A stretch of 64,000 nt of DNA from Caulobacter sp. RHG1. GTDB taxonomy: Bacteria; Pseudomonadota; Alphaproteobacteria; Caulobacterales; Caulobacteraceae. Positions 25,525-32,752 of this stretch are shown piece by piece; the first letter of the stretch is position 1, and every line of letters begins with the position of its first letter. The notes below the pieces were generated by a model. The model searched no databases and was not told where the DNA came from. It saw only the letters and a list, made by a program, of their open reading frames with translations. Location of the stretch: contig NZ_SMZP01000008.1 of NCBI RefSeq assembly GCF_013181195.1, positions 248,001 through 312,000 of the forward strand, given 5' to 3'. Both the position numbers and the translations under genes were made by a program.

Positions 25525-26460
25525 TTAGGCCAACTCCACCTTCGGCCGATGCAGCCGCACCGACCAAACCACCCCGGCCAGCATCAGCACGATCGCCGCC
25601 GTCTCCAGCCCATGCGGCCAGCGGCCCTCGTGCAGGAAGCCGTACAGCAGGGCGAACAGGGTTTCGAACACGATCATCTGGCCCGACAGGCTGAGCGGCA
25701 GGTAGCGGCTGGCGGCGTTCCACAGGCCGTTGCCGATCACCGAGGCCCCGATCGCCACCGCGAAACTGACCATCCAGAACCAGCCCCAGGCAGAGGGGAC
25801 ATGCGCCTTGCCGCCCAGGAAGAACGCCGGGACCAGCACCAGCGACAGCAGGCCCGTGGCCACGCCGGTCAGCAGCGACCACTCGTGGCTGGTGAACTTC
25901 GGCGTCGCGGCCAGGCGGCGGGCGTTCCAGACGGCGTAGACGGTCCAGACCCCCAGGGCCAGCAGCGCGCCCAGCAGGCCGATGAGCTGCTTGCCCAGGC
26001 CCACGCCCTGGTTCTGGGTGAACACCGCCACATTGATGCAGACCCCGCCGGCCACGACCAAGGCCAAGGGCGCGATCAGCTTGCGGATCGGAACCCCCTC
26101 CCCCGGCTTCGCGCCGAGCAGGGTCACTGTCACCGGCAGCAAGCCAATGACCAGCGAGGCCAGGGCCACGCCCGAGGTCTGCACCGACACCGCCAGGCCG
26201 ACGTAGTAGATCAGGTTGCCCAGCAGGCTCAGCAGGAAGAGGTCGCGCCAGTCACGCCCCTCCATCTTGCCCATCACGGTCCGCCACACCGGCGCCAGCA
26301 GCGCCACCGAGGCCAGGCCGTAGGCGATGTAGCGCCCCGCCGTCATCTGCAGCGGCGTGAAGGCGTCCAGCAGCTTGGGAGCCAGGAACACCCCGCCCCA
26401 GAACGCGCCGGCGACCAGCCCGCACAGCAGGCCCAGGAGAAGATTGCGGGAGGTGTTCAT
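25525..26460 (-). CDS. EamA/DMT superfamily transporter
   Basis: A 311-residue inner-membrane protein with ten hydrophobic helices arranged as two EamA repeats (LLGLLCGLVAGAFWGGVFLA in the first; LIGLLGALLALGVWTVYAVW at the start of the second). Such drug/metabolite transporters export amino acids, purines or other small metabolites; the substrate is not predictable. ATG 26460 is the first ATG and gives a normal N-terminus; a TTG at 26487 is possible. The 147-base gap 26461-26607 separates it from a divergent exported protein and probably holds both promoters. Confidence 0.85.
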   Translation of the reverse strand: MNTSRNLLLGLLCGLVAGAFWGGVFLAPKLLDAFTPLQMTAGRYIAYGLASVALLAPVWRTVMGKMEGRDWRDLFLLSLLGNLIYYVGLAVSVQTSGVALASLVIGLLPVTVTLLGAKPGEGVPIRKLIAPLALVVAGGVCINVAVFTQNQGVGLGKQLIGLLGALLALGVWTVYAVWNARRLAATPKFTSHEWSLLTGVATGLLSLVLVPAFFLGGKAHVPSAWGWFWMVSFAVAIGASVIGNGLWNAASRYLPLSLSGQMIVFETLFALLYGFLHEGRWPHGLETAAIVLMLAGVVWSVRLHRPKVELA

Positions 26461-26607
26461 CGCCAGCGGATTAGCAGGTCGCGCCAAGCGGGGCTTTGGC
26501 GAAAGCTGCTGAGCCTTTGGCGAATGCTCCTGACCGCTCGCCCGCCAGTTGACTCCCAGGTAGAGCGATGAGCTAATTCAATCTCCGGTATATCACAGGA
26601 GGGTAGA

Positions 26608-26982
26608 ATGAAATCTCGCCGTGAATTGGTTTTCGGCGCCGCAGGCGTCGGCGTGGGTGCGCTGATGGCAGCCACGGCCGCCCAGGCCCGGACGCTGTCG
26701 GCCAGCGCCTCGCCCACGATCGTCGACGTGACGGATTCGAGCTATTCGGCGCCCGTCACGGTCACCGTCAGCGGCGGTGTCGCGCCCTACAGCTACCTGT
26801 GGACGCAGGTTTCGGGCTCGACCAACATCATGATCTCGGATCCGACCAGTCCGGTGGTCGAGTTCGGCTGGGTCGGGCCGTTCAACGGTCCGCCGCGCCT
26901 CTCGGGCTGGGTCTGCCATGTGACCGACGGCGCCAACGAGACCGCCAGCACCGGCGTCGTGCGCGCCGCCTACAGCTCCTGA
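26608..26982 (+). CDS. Small exported Ig/PKD-like protein with Tat-type signal
   Basis: A 124-residue protein. The N-terminus MKSRRELVFGAAGVGVGALM ends at AAQA and has a twin arginine, so export may be by Tat. The ~95-residue mature part is Ser/Thr/Val-rich and beta-predicted. Segments such as VTVTVSGGVAPYSYLWTQVSG and VCHVTDGANETAS are those of PKD or Ig-like domains (SGG.aPYsY.W is the PKD pattern). A strong aggaggg (26597-26603) precedes the ATG. Nothing nearby suggests a partner; it is convergent with the AraC-type regulator. It may be phage-like or a surface accessory protein; function unknown. Confidence 0.7.
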   Translation: MKSRRELVFGAAGVGVGALMAATAAQARTLSASASPTIVDVTDSSYSAPVTVTVSGGVAPYSYLWTQVSGSTNIMISDPTSPVVEFGWVGPFNGPPRLSGWVCHVTDGANETASTGVVRAAYSS

Positions 26983-26989
26983 AACCCGC

Positions 26990-27724
26990 CTAGGTCCGAC
27001 CCTTGCGCCATGCGGCCGGGGTGACGCCCAGCGTCGCCTTCATCCGCTTGGTGAGACCGCTTTGATCGCCGTGCCCCGTGCGTACGGCGATCTCGGCGAT
27101 CGACAAGGCGGTGCCCGCAAGCAGCCGTTGCGCGGCGCGCAGGCGCGCGTCGCTCAACGCGCCGTGTGGGGTGGCGCCATAGGCTTGCGAGAACTTGGCG
27201 AAGAAGCGGCTCTGGCTCATGCCGGCCTCACTGGCCAGGTCACGGACGGTCAGCGGCTGGTCATAGCGCGCCTCGATCATCGCCGCGGCGCGCGCCAGGC
27301 GCGGGTCCACGGCGATCGGGCCCGCGGACAGACCGCGCAGCAACAGCGGCGTCCAGAGACCGGCGACGCCGTCGTCGACCCCGCCCGGAGCCTCGCCCGA
27401 CAGGAACGACAGCAGGCCGTGCACGGGTCCGGTCACCGAGGCGAACGGCCTGTCCCGCAGGCGCTCGAAGGGTCGCATCAGCGAGTCGCCGATGTCGGCC
27501 ACGACGAACAGGTTCTCGCCGTCGGCGGCGCAGACATGGCGCGTGCCCGGCGGAATGACCGCGGCGCTGCCGGGATCGACCCGGCCGCCCTTGCCGTCGA
27601 TCTCGATCTCAAGAACCCCGCGGCGCGGCAGCACGATCTGGTCGAAGTCATGGGCGTGCGAGATCGCTTCGACGCTGTAGCGACGGAAAGACAGCTCGGC
27701 CGGGGCGGTCAGGTGGTGACCCAT
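26990..27724 (-). CDS. AraC family transcriptional regulator
   Basis: A 244-residue regulator. The N-terminal cupin-like sensor domain spans residues ~10-85 (HAHDFDQIVLPRRGVLEIEI, then PPGTRHVCAADG). The C-terminal double helix-turn-helix (residues ~150-240) includes RDLASEAGMSQSRFFAKFSQ and IAEIAVRTGHGDQSGLTKRM. The second helix motif departs from the usual G-F-x-D-x-S-x-F form. It lies 18 bases downstream of the gene at 27743, the two running on the same strand. The target genes and effector are unknown. Confidence 0.9.
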   Translation of the reverse strand: MGHHLTAPAELSFRRYSVEAISHAHDFDQIVLPRRGVLEIEIDGKGGRVDPGSAAVIPPGTRHVCAADGENLFVVADIGDSLMRPFERLRDRPFASVTGPVHGLLSFLSGEAPGGVDDGVAGLWTPLLLRGLSAGPIAVDPRLARAAAMIEARYDQPLTVRDLASEAGMSQSRFFAKFSQAYGATPHGALSDARLRAAQRLLAGTALSIAEIAVRTGHGDQSGLTKRMKATLGVTPAAWRKGRT

Positions 27725-27742
27725 GACCTCACTATAGCGCGA

Positions 27743-28207
27743 TCAGCCGTGCCCCGGCAGGGCCAGGGGCTCGTCGGCGTCCTGCACCAGGCGGCGGGCC
27801 TGCTGGAGGGCGGCGTCGATGTCGGTCTCGATGAACTCGACCTCGAGGTCGGTCAGCGGGTGCGGCGCGGCGATGACGTTGCGCAGATAGGCGCGCTTTT
27901 CCAGCGCGTTCATCGTCCACCAGCCGACGGTGTGACCTTCCTCGATGACCGCGTCGCCCATGGCCAGCAGGTCGTCGGTGTCGAAGATCGGCTGGCCAGG
28001 CTTTTCGGGGAACCACTGACCGTCGTCCGGCAGGGCCTGGTCCAGCTGGTTGAGCAGCGCGGCCAGCCAGGGGCTGATCAGCAGCGGCTTCTCGTAGCCA
28101 TCGCCGAACTTGGCGCGCAGCAGCAGGTCGTAGAGCAGGTCGAGACCGGCGTCGCCGTGGAAGGTGACGGTCTTGGCGTCGGGATCGAACTTGAAGACGT
28201 CGGGCAT
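27743..28207 (-). CDS. Hypothetical protein, acidic, 154 residues
   Basis: A soluble acidic protein starting MPDVFKFDPDAKTVTFHGDA. It has Leu-rich helices (LDLLYDLLLRAKFGDG; ISPWLAALLNQLDQAL) and a C-terminal region rich in Asp/Glu. There is no signal peptide, membrane segment or catalytic motif. I do not recognise the family; the composition looks like a conserved cytoplasmic protein. It is followed after 18 bases by the AraC-type regulator, and a family A repeat lies upstream of it. Confidence 0.65.
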   Translation of the reverse strand: MPDVFKFDPDAKTVTFHGDAGLDLLYDLLLRAKFGDGYEKPLLISPWLAALLNQLDQALPDDGQWFPEKPGQPIFDTDDLLAMGDAVIEEGHTVGWWTMNALEKRAYLRNVIAAPHPLTDLEVEFIETDIDAALQQARRLVQDADEPLALPGHG

Positions 28208-28275
28208 GGGGAATCTCGGGAGCTGTGCGGTCGCCTTCTTAACGTCAGAACACGACGTTTGGACAACGGCGTTTG

Positions 28276-28411
28276 AGCGCCCCCTCCGTCTCGTCGCCTA
28301 TCGGCGCCGATCCACCTCCCCCGCTTCGCAGGGGAGGAAGAGGCCGGTTCTCCTCACCCGTGCAACGGGGGAGGTGGCGCGCTGCGGATACGCAGCGTGA
28401 CGGAGGGGGCG
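28276..28411. repeat. Composite palindromic intergenic repeat, family A copy 4
   Basis: Terminal arms agcgccccctccgtc / gacggagggggcg surround internal hairpins including cctcccccgcttcgcaggggagg and cgctgcgga-tacgcagcg. It sits just past the lysC stop on the minus strand. A second short cctccgtc follows at its right end. Confidence 0.85.
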
Positions 28412-28430
28412 TCCCTCCGTCCTGAGAGCC

Positions 28431-29678
28431 TTACAGCTGGTCCAGCCCGTACACCGCGTGCAGCGCCCGCACGGCCAGTTCGGTGTAGGCCGCGTCGATC
28501 AGGACCGAGATCTTGATCTCCGAGGTCGAGATGACCTGGATGTTGATGTTCTTCTCGGCCAGGGCCGCGAACATCGACTGGGCGACGCCGGCGTGGCTGC
28601 GCATGCCGACCCCGATCACCGAGACCTTCGAGACGTCCTCGTCGACGGCGACGTCCTCGAAGCCGATCTCGGCCTTGGCGGCCTGGACGATCTCGACGGC
28701 GCGGGCGGCGTCGCGCTTGCCGACCGTGAACTCCATGTTGGCGGTCTCGGCGGTGCGCGCCCGCGACTGCACGATCATGTCGACGTTCACATTGGCGTCG
28801 GCCAGACGGCCGAAGATCTGCGAGGACACGCCCGGATGGTCGGGCAGGCCCAGCAGGGTGATCTTGGCTTCGTCGCGGCTATAGGCGACGCCCGAGACGA
28901 TGCGCTTTTCCATGATTTCTTCCTCGTCGCAGACGACCGTACCTTGACCGGGGGCCTCCCCGGGTTCGACGAAACTCGACAGCACCCGCAGCGGGACGCG
29001 ATGGGCCATGGCCATCTCGACCGAGCGGGTCTGCAGCACCTTGGCCCCCAGCGAGGCCATTTCCAGCATTTCCTCGTACGAGATCTTGGCCAGCTTGCGG
29101 GCCTTCTTCTCGATGCGCGGATCGGTGGTGTAGACGCCGTCGACGTCCGTGTAGATGTCGCAGGCGCCCTTGACGGCGGCGGCGATCGCCACGGCCGAGG
29201 TGTCCGAGCCGCCGCGGCCCAGGGTGGTGATCCGCTGGTTGCTGGTCACGCCCTGGAAGCCGGCGATGACGGCGATCTCACCGGCCGCGAAACAGGCTTC
29301 CAGATTGGCCGGCGGAATGTCCTCGATGCGGGCGCTGCCATGGGCCTCGTTCGTGAGGATCGGCACCTGCCAACCCAGGAACGAGCGGGCCTTGTGACCC
29401 ATGTTGCGCAGGGTCATGGCCAGAAGGCCGGCCGTGACCTGCTCGCCCGAGGCGACGATGGCGTCGTACTCGTCGTCAGACTCCGGAAGACCCGCCGCGG
29501 CGCGTCCGGCGCCGTCGGTCCAGGCGACCAGCTCGTTGGTCTTGCCCGACATGGCCGACACGACCACCGCGACCTGCTTTCCCGTCGCCACTTCGGCGGC
29601 GACCAGGCGCGCCACACGGCGGATGCGCTCCAGGTCGGCCACCGAGGTGCCGCCGAACTTCATCACCAGACGTGACAC
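28431..29678 (-). CDS. lysC: Aspartate kinase
   Basis: A 415-residue enzyme phosphorylating L-aspartate, the first step to lysine, threonine, methionine and diaminopimelate. The N-terminal kinase domain starts at VMKFGGTSVADLERI, with substrate-binding segments TTLGRGGSDTSAVAIAAAV and YTDVDGVYTTDPRI. Two C-terminal ACT domains follow (ITLLGLPDHPGVSSQIFGRL; VSVIGVGMRSHAGVAQSMF), giving allosteric control. The length is typical. The start is GTG 29678 (MSRLVMKFGG), with aagga immediately upstream. It is divergent from ubiG across a 168-base gap that includes a short cccgcgcggg palindrome but no attenuator I can define. Confidence 0.96.
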   Translation of the reverse strand: MSRLVMKFGGTSVADLERIRRVARLVAAEVATGKQVAVVVSAMSGKTNELVAWTDGAGRAAAGLPESDDEYDAIVASGEQVTAGLLAMTLRNMGHKARSFLGWQVPILTNEAHGSARIEDIPPANLEACFAAGEIAVIAGFQGVTSNQRITTLGRGGSDTSAVAIAAAVKGACDIYTDVDGVYTTDPRIEKKARKLAKISYEEMLEMASLGAKVLQTRSVEMAMAHRVPLRVLSSFVEPGEAPGQGTVVCDEEEIMEKRIVSGVAYSRDEAKITLLGLPDHPGVSSQIFGRLADANVNVDMIVQSRARTAETANMEFTVGKRDAARAVEIVQAAKAEIGFEDVAVDEDVSKVSVIGVGMRSHAGVAQSMFAALAEKNINIQVISTSEIKISVLIDAAYTELAVRALHAVYGLDQL

Positions 29679-29846
29679 GTCCTTGGTACCTCGACACTTG
29701 GTTATTTCTTGCGCCCGCGCGGGCAGATCGCTCCCCCTCGCGCAAGCCCCGGCCTTCTAGCGGGGGGATGGCGCAACGGCAATGTCGCGGCGGTGTCTTT
29801 TTTCACGGATCGTGGCGAGAGGAACCGCGCGTGATAGACAAGCCCC

Positions 29847-30608
29847 ATGACTCAAGCCGCTGAAGCCGCCCCCTCCTCCTGGAGCATCGACCCCGCCGAC
29901 GTGGCGCGGTTCTCGGCGATCGCCGCCGAGTGGTGGGATCCCAAGGGCAAGTTCGCGCCGCTGCACGTGTTCAATCCCTGCCGCCTGGCCTTCATCCGCG
30001 AGCAGGCGCTGGTGCGGTTCGGCCGCGACGGCGCGGCGCGTCAGCCGTTCCAGGGCCTGACCTTGCTCGACATCGGCTGCGGCGGCGGCCTGCTGTCCGA
30101 GCCGATGGCGCGCCTGGGCTTTGAGGTCACCGCCGTCGACGCCTCGGAAAAGAACATCAAGACCGCCGCGACCCATGCGGCCGAGCAGGGCCTGACCATC
30201 GGCTACCGCCCCGCCACCGCCGAGCAGTTGCTGGCCGAGGGCGCGGGGCCGTTCGACGTGGTGCTGACCATGGAGGTCATCGAGCACGTGGCTGATCCGG
30301 GCGAGTTCCTGCGCACCTGCTCCAAGCTGCTCAAGCCCGGCGGCCTGATGATCGTGGCCACCCTGAACCGCACGCTGAAGGCCCTGGCCCTGGCGAAGAT
30401 CGGGGCCGAATACGTGCTGCGCTGGGTGCCGGCCGGCACCCACGACTGGAACCAGTTCCTGAAGCCCGAAGAGCTGCGCGCCTTCCTCAGCAGCGAGCCG
30501 GTCGAGATGCAGGGCCCGTTCGGCGTGGCCTACAACCCGCTGACCGGCCGCTGGAGCCGTTCAAGCGACACAGACATCAACTACATGATGACAGTGACCA
30601 GGGGTTGA
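29847..30608 (+). CDS. ubiG: Ubiquinone biosynthesis O-methyltransferase
   Basis: A 253-residue AdoMet-dependent enzyme that carries out both O-methylations of ubiquinone biosynthesis. Sequence landmarks are EWWDPKGKFAPLHVFNPCRL at the N-terminus, motif I LLDIGCGGGLLSEPMARLG, and VEVIEHV-type motif in VLTMEVIEHVADPGEFLR. The ending YMMTVTRG is typical of the family. ATG 29847 fits the family start. The divergent neighbour is lysC, a pairing common in alphaproteobacteria. Confidence 0.96.
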   Translation: MTQAAEAAPSSWSIDPADVARFSAIAAEWWDPKGKFAPLHVFNPCRLAFIREQALVRFGRDGAARQPFQGLTLLDIGCGGGLLSEPMARLGFEVTAVDASEKNIKTAATHAAEQGLTIGYRPATAEQLLAEGAGPFDVVLTMEVIEHVADPGEFLRTCSKLLKPGGLMIVATLNRTLKALALAKIGAEYVLRWVPAGTHDWNQFLKPEELRAFLSSEPVEMQGPFGVAYNPLTGRWSRSSDTDINYMMTVTRG

Positions 30609-30706
30609 ACCGTACGCCTTCCGGGAACTTCGCCGCTGCGCGGGCTTTCTGCTCGACAGGGACAAAGCACCCGGATTGACGGCCCGTGTCGGGGTCGGAC
30701 GTCGAT

Positions 30707-30725
30707 CCGTTCGAAAAGGGAACGG
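30707..30725 (+). promoter_or_regulatory. Leader hairpin overlapping the ribosome site of the repeat protein
   Basis: The inverted repeat ccgttc (30707-30712) / gaacgg (30720-30725) has a 7-base loop. It overlaps the first bases of the ggag ribosome site (30724-30727) for ATG 30734, so folding could limit initiation. The rest of the 30609-30733 gap presumably contains the promoter, which I cannot define. Confidence 0.35.
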
Positions 30726-30733
30726 AGCCTCTC

Positions 30734-31744
30734 ATGACTTCCAAGACGCTTGCAGCAGCGCTCGCCGCCACCGTGGCGTTCGGCGCGATCGCGCCCGCCG
30801 CCTTCGCTCAGGACTCGGCCTACCAGCAGAGCCTGCGCAACTACGACAACCAGCGCTCCAACTATTACGAGCGCGTGGCCGAGTATCAGGACCGCCAGGA
30901 CGCCTATGAGCGCGACCGGGCCAACTACATGCGCACTCGCGACGACTATGACCGCCGCTATGGCCGCGGCGCCTATGACCGCCGCAATCCCAGCTATGCC
31001 GAGCGCTATCGCGTCGCCCAGTATCGCGACAGCGCCGCCTACTACGCCGAGCAGGCCGAGTTCGAGCGTGGCCGCGCCACCTACGAACGCGCCCGCTACG
31101 ACTACGACCGCCGCTATGGCGAGGGCGCTTACGACCGCCGCAACCCGCGCGAGGCCGACCGTTTCCGCATGAGCGGGGTGAGCCAGGCCTCGGGCTATGA
31201 CGCCAATCGCGACCAGTGGGAGCGCGATCGCGACCGCTACACCCGCGCCCGCGACGACTATGACCGCCGCTATGGCTACGGCGCCTATGACCGCCGCAAT
31301 CCGGGCGAGGCCAGCCGTTACGGCGCACCCTACGCCGGGGCCGTGGGCATCGACACCAGCGCCAGCGTCAACTATCGCGACGACTGTCGTCAGGACGCCA
31401 AGAAGAACGCCACCGTCGGCGGCGTGATCGGCGCCCTGGCCGGCGCGGCGCTGGGCTCGAACGTCGCCGCCCGCAACGCCCGTCCGGAAGGCACCGTGCT
31501 GGGCGCCCTGGTCGGCGCAGGCGTCGGCGCGGCCGTGGGCAACGCCTCGGCCAAGTGCGACACGCGCGGCAACTACTACAGCTACGACCAGACCCAGCCC
31601 TATCGCTATAGCGACGGCCGCTACGCCAGCGCCAGCGAACGCTGCCGCCTGGCCCCTGCCCCGGCCGAGTACAATGGCCGCGTCGAGAACCGCTACGTCC
31701 GCGTCTGCCCCGACGCCGACGGCCGCTATCGCGTCGAAGGCTGA
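30734..31744 (+). CDS. Exported glycine-zipper 2TM protein with three 52-residue repeats
   Basis: A 336-residue protein with a signal peptide (MTSKTLAAALAATVAFGAIA, cleaved at AAFAQ). Next come three tandem 52-residue units of Tyr/Arg/Asp-rich sequence, each starting ER(D/G)R and containing YDRRYG-x-GAYDRRNP. The C-terminal part has a glycine-zipper pair (VGGVIGALAGAALGSNVAA; VLGALVGAGVGAAVGNAS) and a final Cys-containing region (CRLAPAPAEYNGRVENRYVR). Glycine-zipper 2TM domains insert into the outer membrane. The repeats may be an extended, charged spacer. ATG 30734 gives a proper signal peptide. Another glycine-zipper gene follows 110 bases downstream on the same strand. Confidence 0.8.
   Translation: MTSKTLAAALAATVAFGAIAPAAFAQDSAYQQSLRNYDNQRSNYYERVAEYQDRQDAYERDRANYMRTRDDYDRRYGRGAYDRRNPSYAERYRVAQYRDSAAYYAEQAEFERGRATYERARYDYDRRYGEGAYDRRNPREADRFRMSGVSQASGYDANRDQWERDRDRYTRARDDYDRRYGYGAYDRRNPGEASRYGAPYAGAVGIDTSASVNYRDDCRQDAKKNATVGGVIGALAGAALGSNVAARNARPEGTVLGALVGAGVGAAVGNASAKCDTRGNYYSYDQTQPYRYSDGRYASASERCRLAPAPAEYNGRVENRYVRVCPDADGRYRVEG
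30908..31375 (+). repeat. Three in-frame 156-bp tandem repeats
   Basis: The units are 30908-31063, 31064-31219 and 31220-31375, each exactly 156 bp (52 codons). The best-conserved core in every unit encodes YDRRYG-x-GAYDRRNP. The second halves of the units have diverged. Equal spacing with differing ends suggests duplication followed by drift that kept length constant. Confidence 0.85.
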
Positions 31745-31854
31745 CGCGTCCCCAGGCCGACGGTCGAGTTTCCGACTTTGATTGGAAACCGGCCGTCAGC
31801 TTGGGCGTTTAGGTCTCGAGGGATCGAAAATAACAAACGATCGGAGAGCTCGTC

Positions 31855-32154
31855 ATGCGCCCCCGTATTAAAGCCATTGTCCTGGCCACCGCTGTCGCCT
31901 TCACCGCCAGCAGCGTCGCCATCACTGCCGCCGAAGCCCAGGGCCGTCGCGAACGCGTCCTGGTCTGTAACAAGTCCAAGGCCAAGAACGGCGCTATCAT
32001 CGGCGCGCTCGGCGGCGCCCTGGTGGGCAACACCGTCGCGGGCCGCGGCAACAAGACCGAAGGCGCCCTGCTGGGCGCCGGCGTCGGCGGCCTGGCCGGT
32101 CACGAGATCGGCAAGGGCAAGAAGAAGTGCCACTACGAGTACCGTTATCGCTAA
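31855..32154 (+). CDS. Small exported glycine-zipper 2TM protein
   Basis: A 99-residue protein with a signal peptide (cleavage near AAEAQ) and a mature part dominated by a glycine-zipper hairpin (NGAIIGALGGALVGNTVAG; GALLGAGVGGLAGHEIGKG). A conserved pair of cysteines (LVCNKSK and KKCHYEYRYR) could form a disulfide in the periplasm or outer membrane. The domain matches the C-terminal part of its upstream neighbour, so the two probably arose by duplication and may assemble together. A clear cggag precedes the ATG. A strong hairpin follows the stop. Confidence 0.82.
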   Translation: MRPRIKAIVLATAVAFTASSVAITAAEAQGRRERVLVCNKSKAKNGAIIGALGGALVGNTVAGRGNKTEGALLGAGVGGLAGHEIGKGKKKCHYEYRYR

Positions 32155-32180
32155 CGGCTAGCTCGGCACTGAGCCTTCAG

Positions 32181-32213
32181 AAGGGCGTCGGACTCGAAGG
32201 GTCCGGCGCCCTT
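32181..32213 (+). terminator. Hairpin terminator after the glycine-zipper gene
   Basis: The arms aagggcgtcggac (32181-32193) and gtccggcgccctt (32201-32213) pair over 13 bp with one G-U, with a 7-base loop, then tctgcgttt. The T-run is weak, but the position between convergent genes fits a terminator. Confidence 0.65.
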
Positions 32214-32233
32214 TCTGCGTTTGGCCTCAAGCC

Positions 32234-32752
32234 CTAAGGCCCGACCGCGTCGAGGCTCTGGGGCTGCCAGGCCTCGCCCGAGGCGAACACCAGGGTGCGG
32301 GTCGTGCCCAGGCGGCGGATGTTCACTTGGTTGACCTCGTCGTCATAGACGTCGGCGAACATCGCCGCCCGCACGGTGATCTCGGCCCTGACGTCGGCGG
32401 GCGCGACCTGGCCGGCATATTCGAAGCGGACCTCGTCGGCGCCCAGGGTCATGTCCTTGAGCGCCAGATCGACGGCCTGGCCGTTCACCGCCACCCGGAA
32501 ACTACGCAGCATGTAGGTCTTCAGCGCCGCGATGGCGTCGGGATCGTCCAGGCTGGCCTGGGCGTTCGGCGCGATCAGGGCCAGAGCCGGCTCGGCGTCA
32601 TGGGCGGGGATGCGGTGCGTGACCTTCATCCCGCCGGTCTTGGCGTCGATCTCCACGACGCTCAAGGCGCCGTGGCCGCGGTGCGCGGCCGCCGGCAGCG
32701 GGGCGAGCACAAGGCCCGCCGCCGCGATCAGGACGGCCGCACGCATCGTCAC
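32234..32752 (-). CDS. DUF6702 family exported protein
   Basis: A 172-residue protein with a signal peptide (cleavage near PAAAH). The mature sequence starts HRGHGALSVVEIDAKTGG, and HRIPAHDAEPAL follows. This is the pattern of DUF6702 proteins, which have His near the mature N-terminus and a beta-sandwich-like fold. The His-rich start could bind metal. GTG 32752 overlaps the M1 peptidase stop by four bases, so the two are translationally coupled; ATG 32746 is an alternative start. It is the last gene of a TonB receptor / M1 peptidase / DUF6702 unit. Confidence 0.75.
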   Translation of the reverse strand: MTMRAAVLIAAAGLVLAPLPAAAHRGHGALSVVEIDAKTGGMKVTHRIPAHDAEPALALIAPNAQASLDDPDAIAALKTYMLRSFRVAVNGQAVDLALKDMTLGADEVRFEYAGQVAPADVRAEITVRAAMFADVYDDEVNQVNIRRLGTTRTLVFASGEAWQPQSLDAVGP

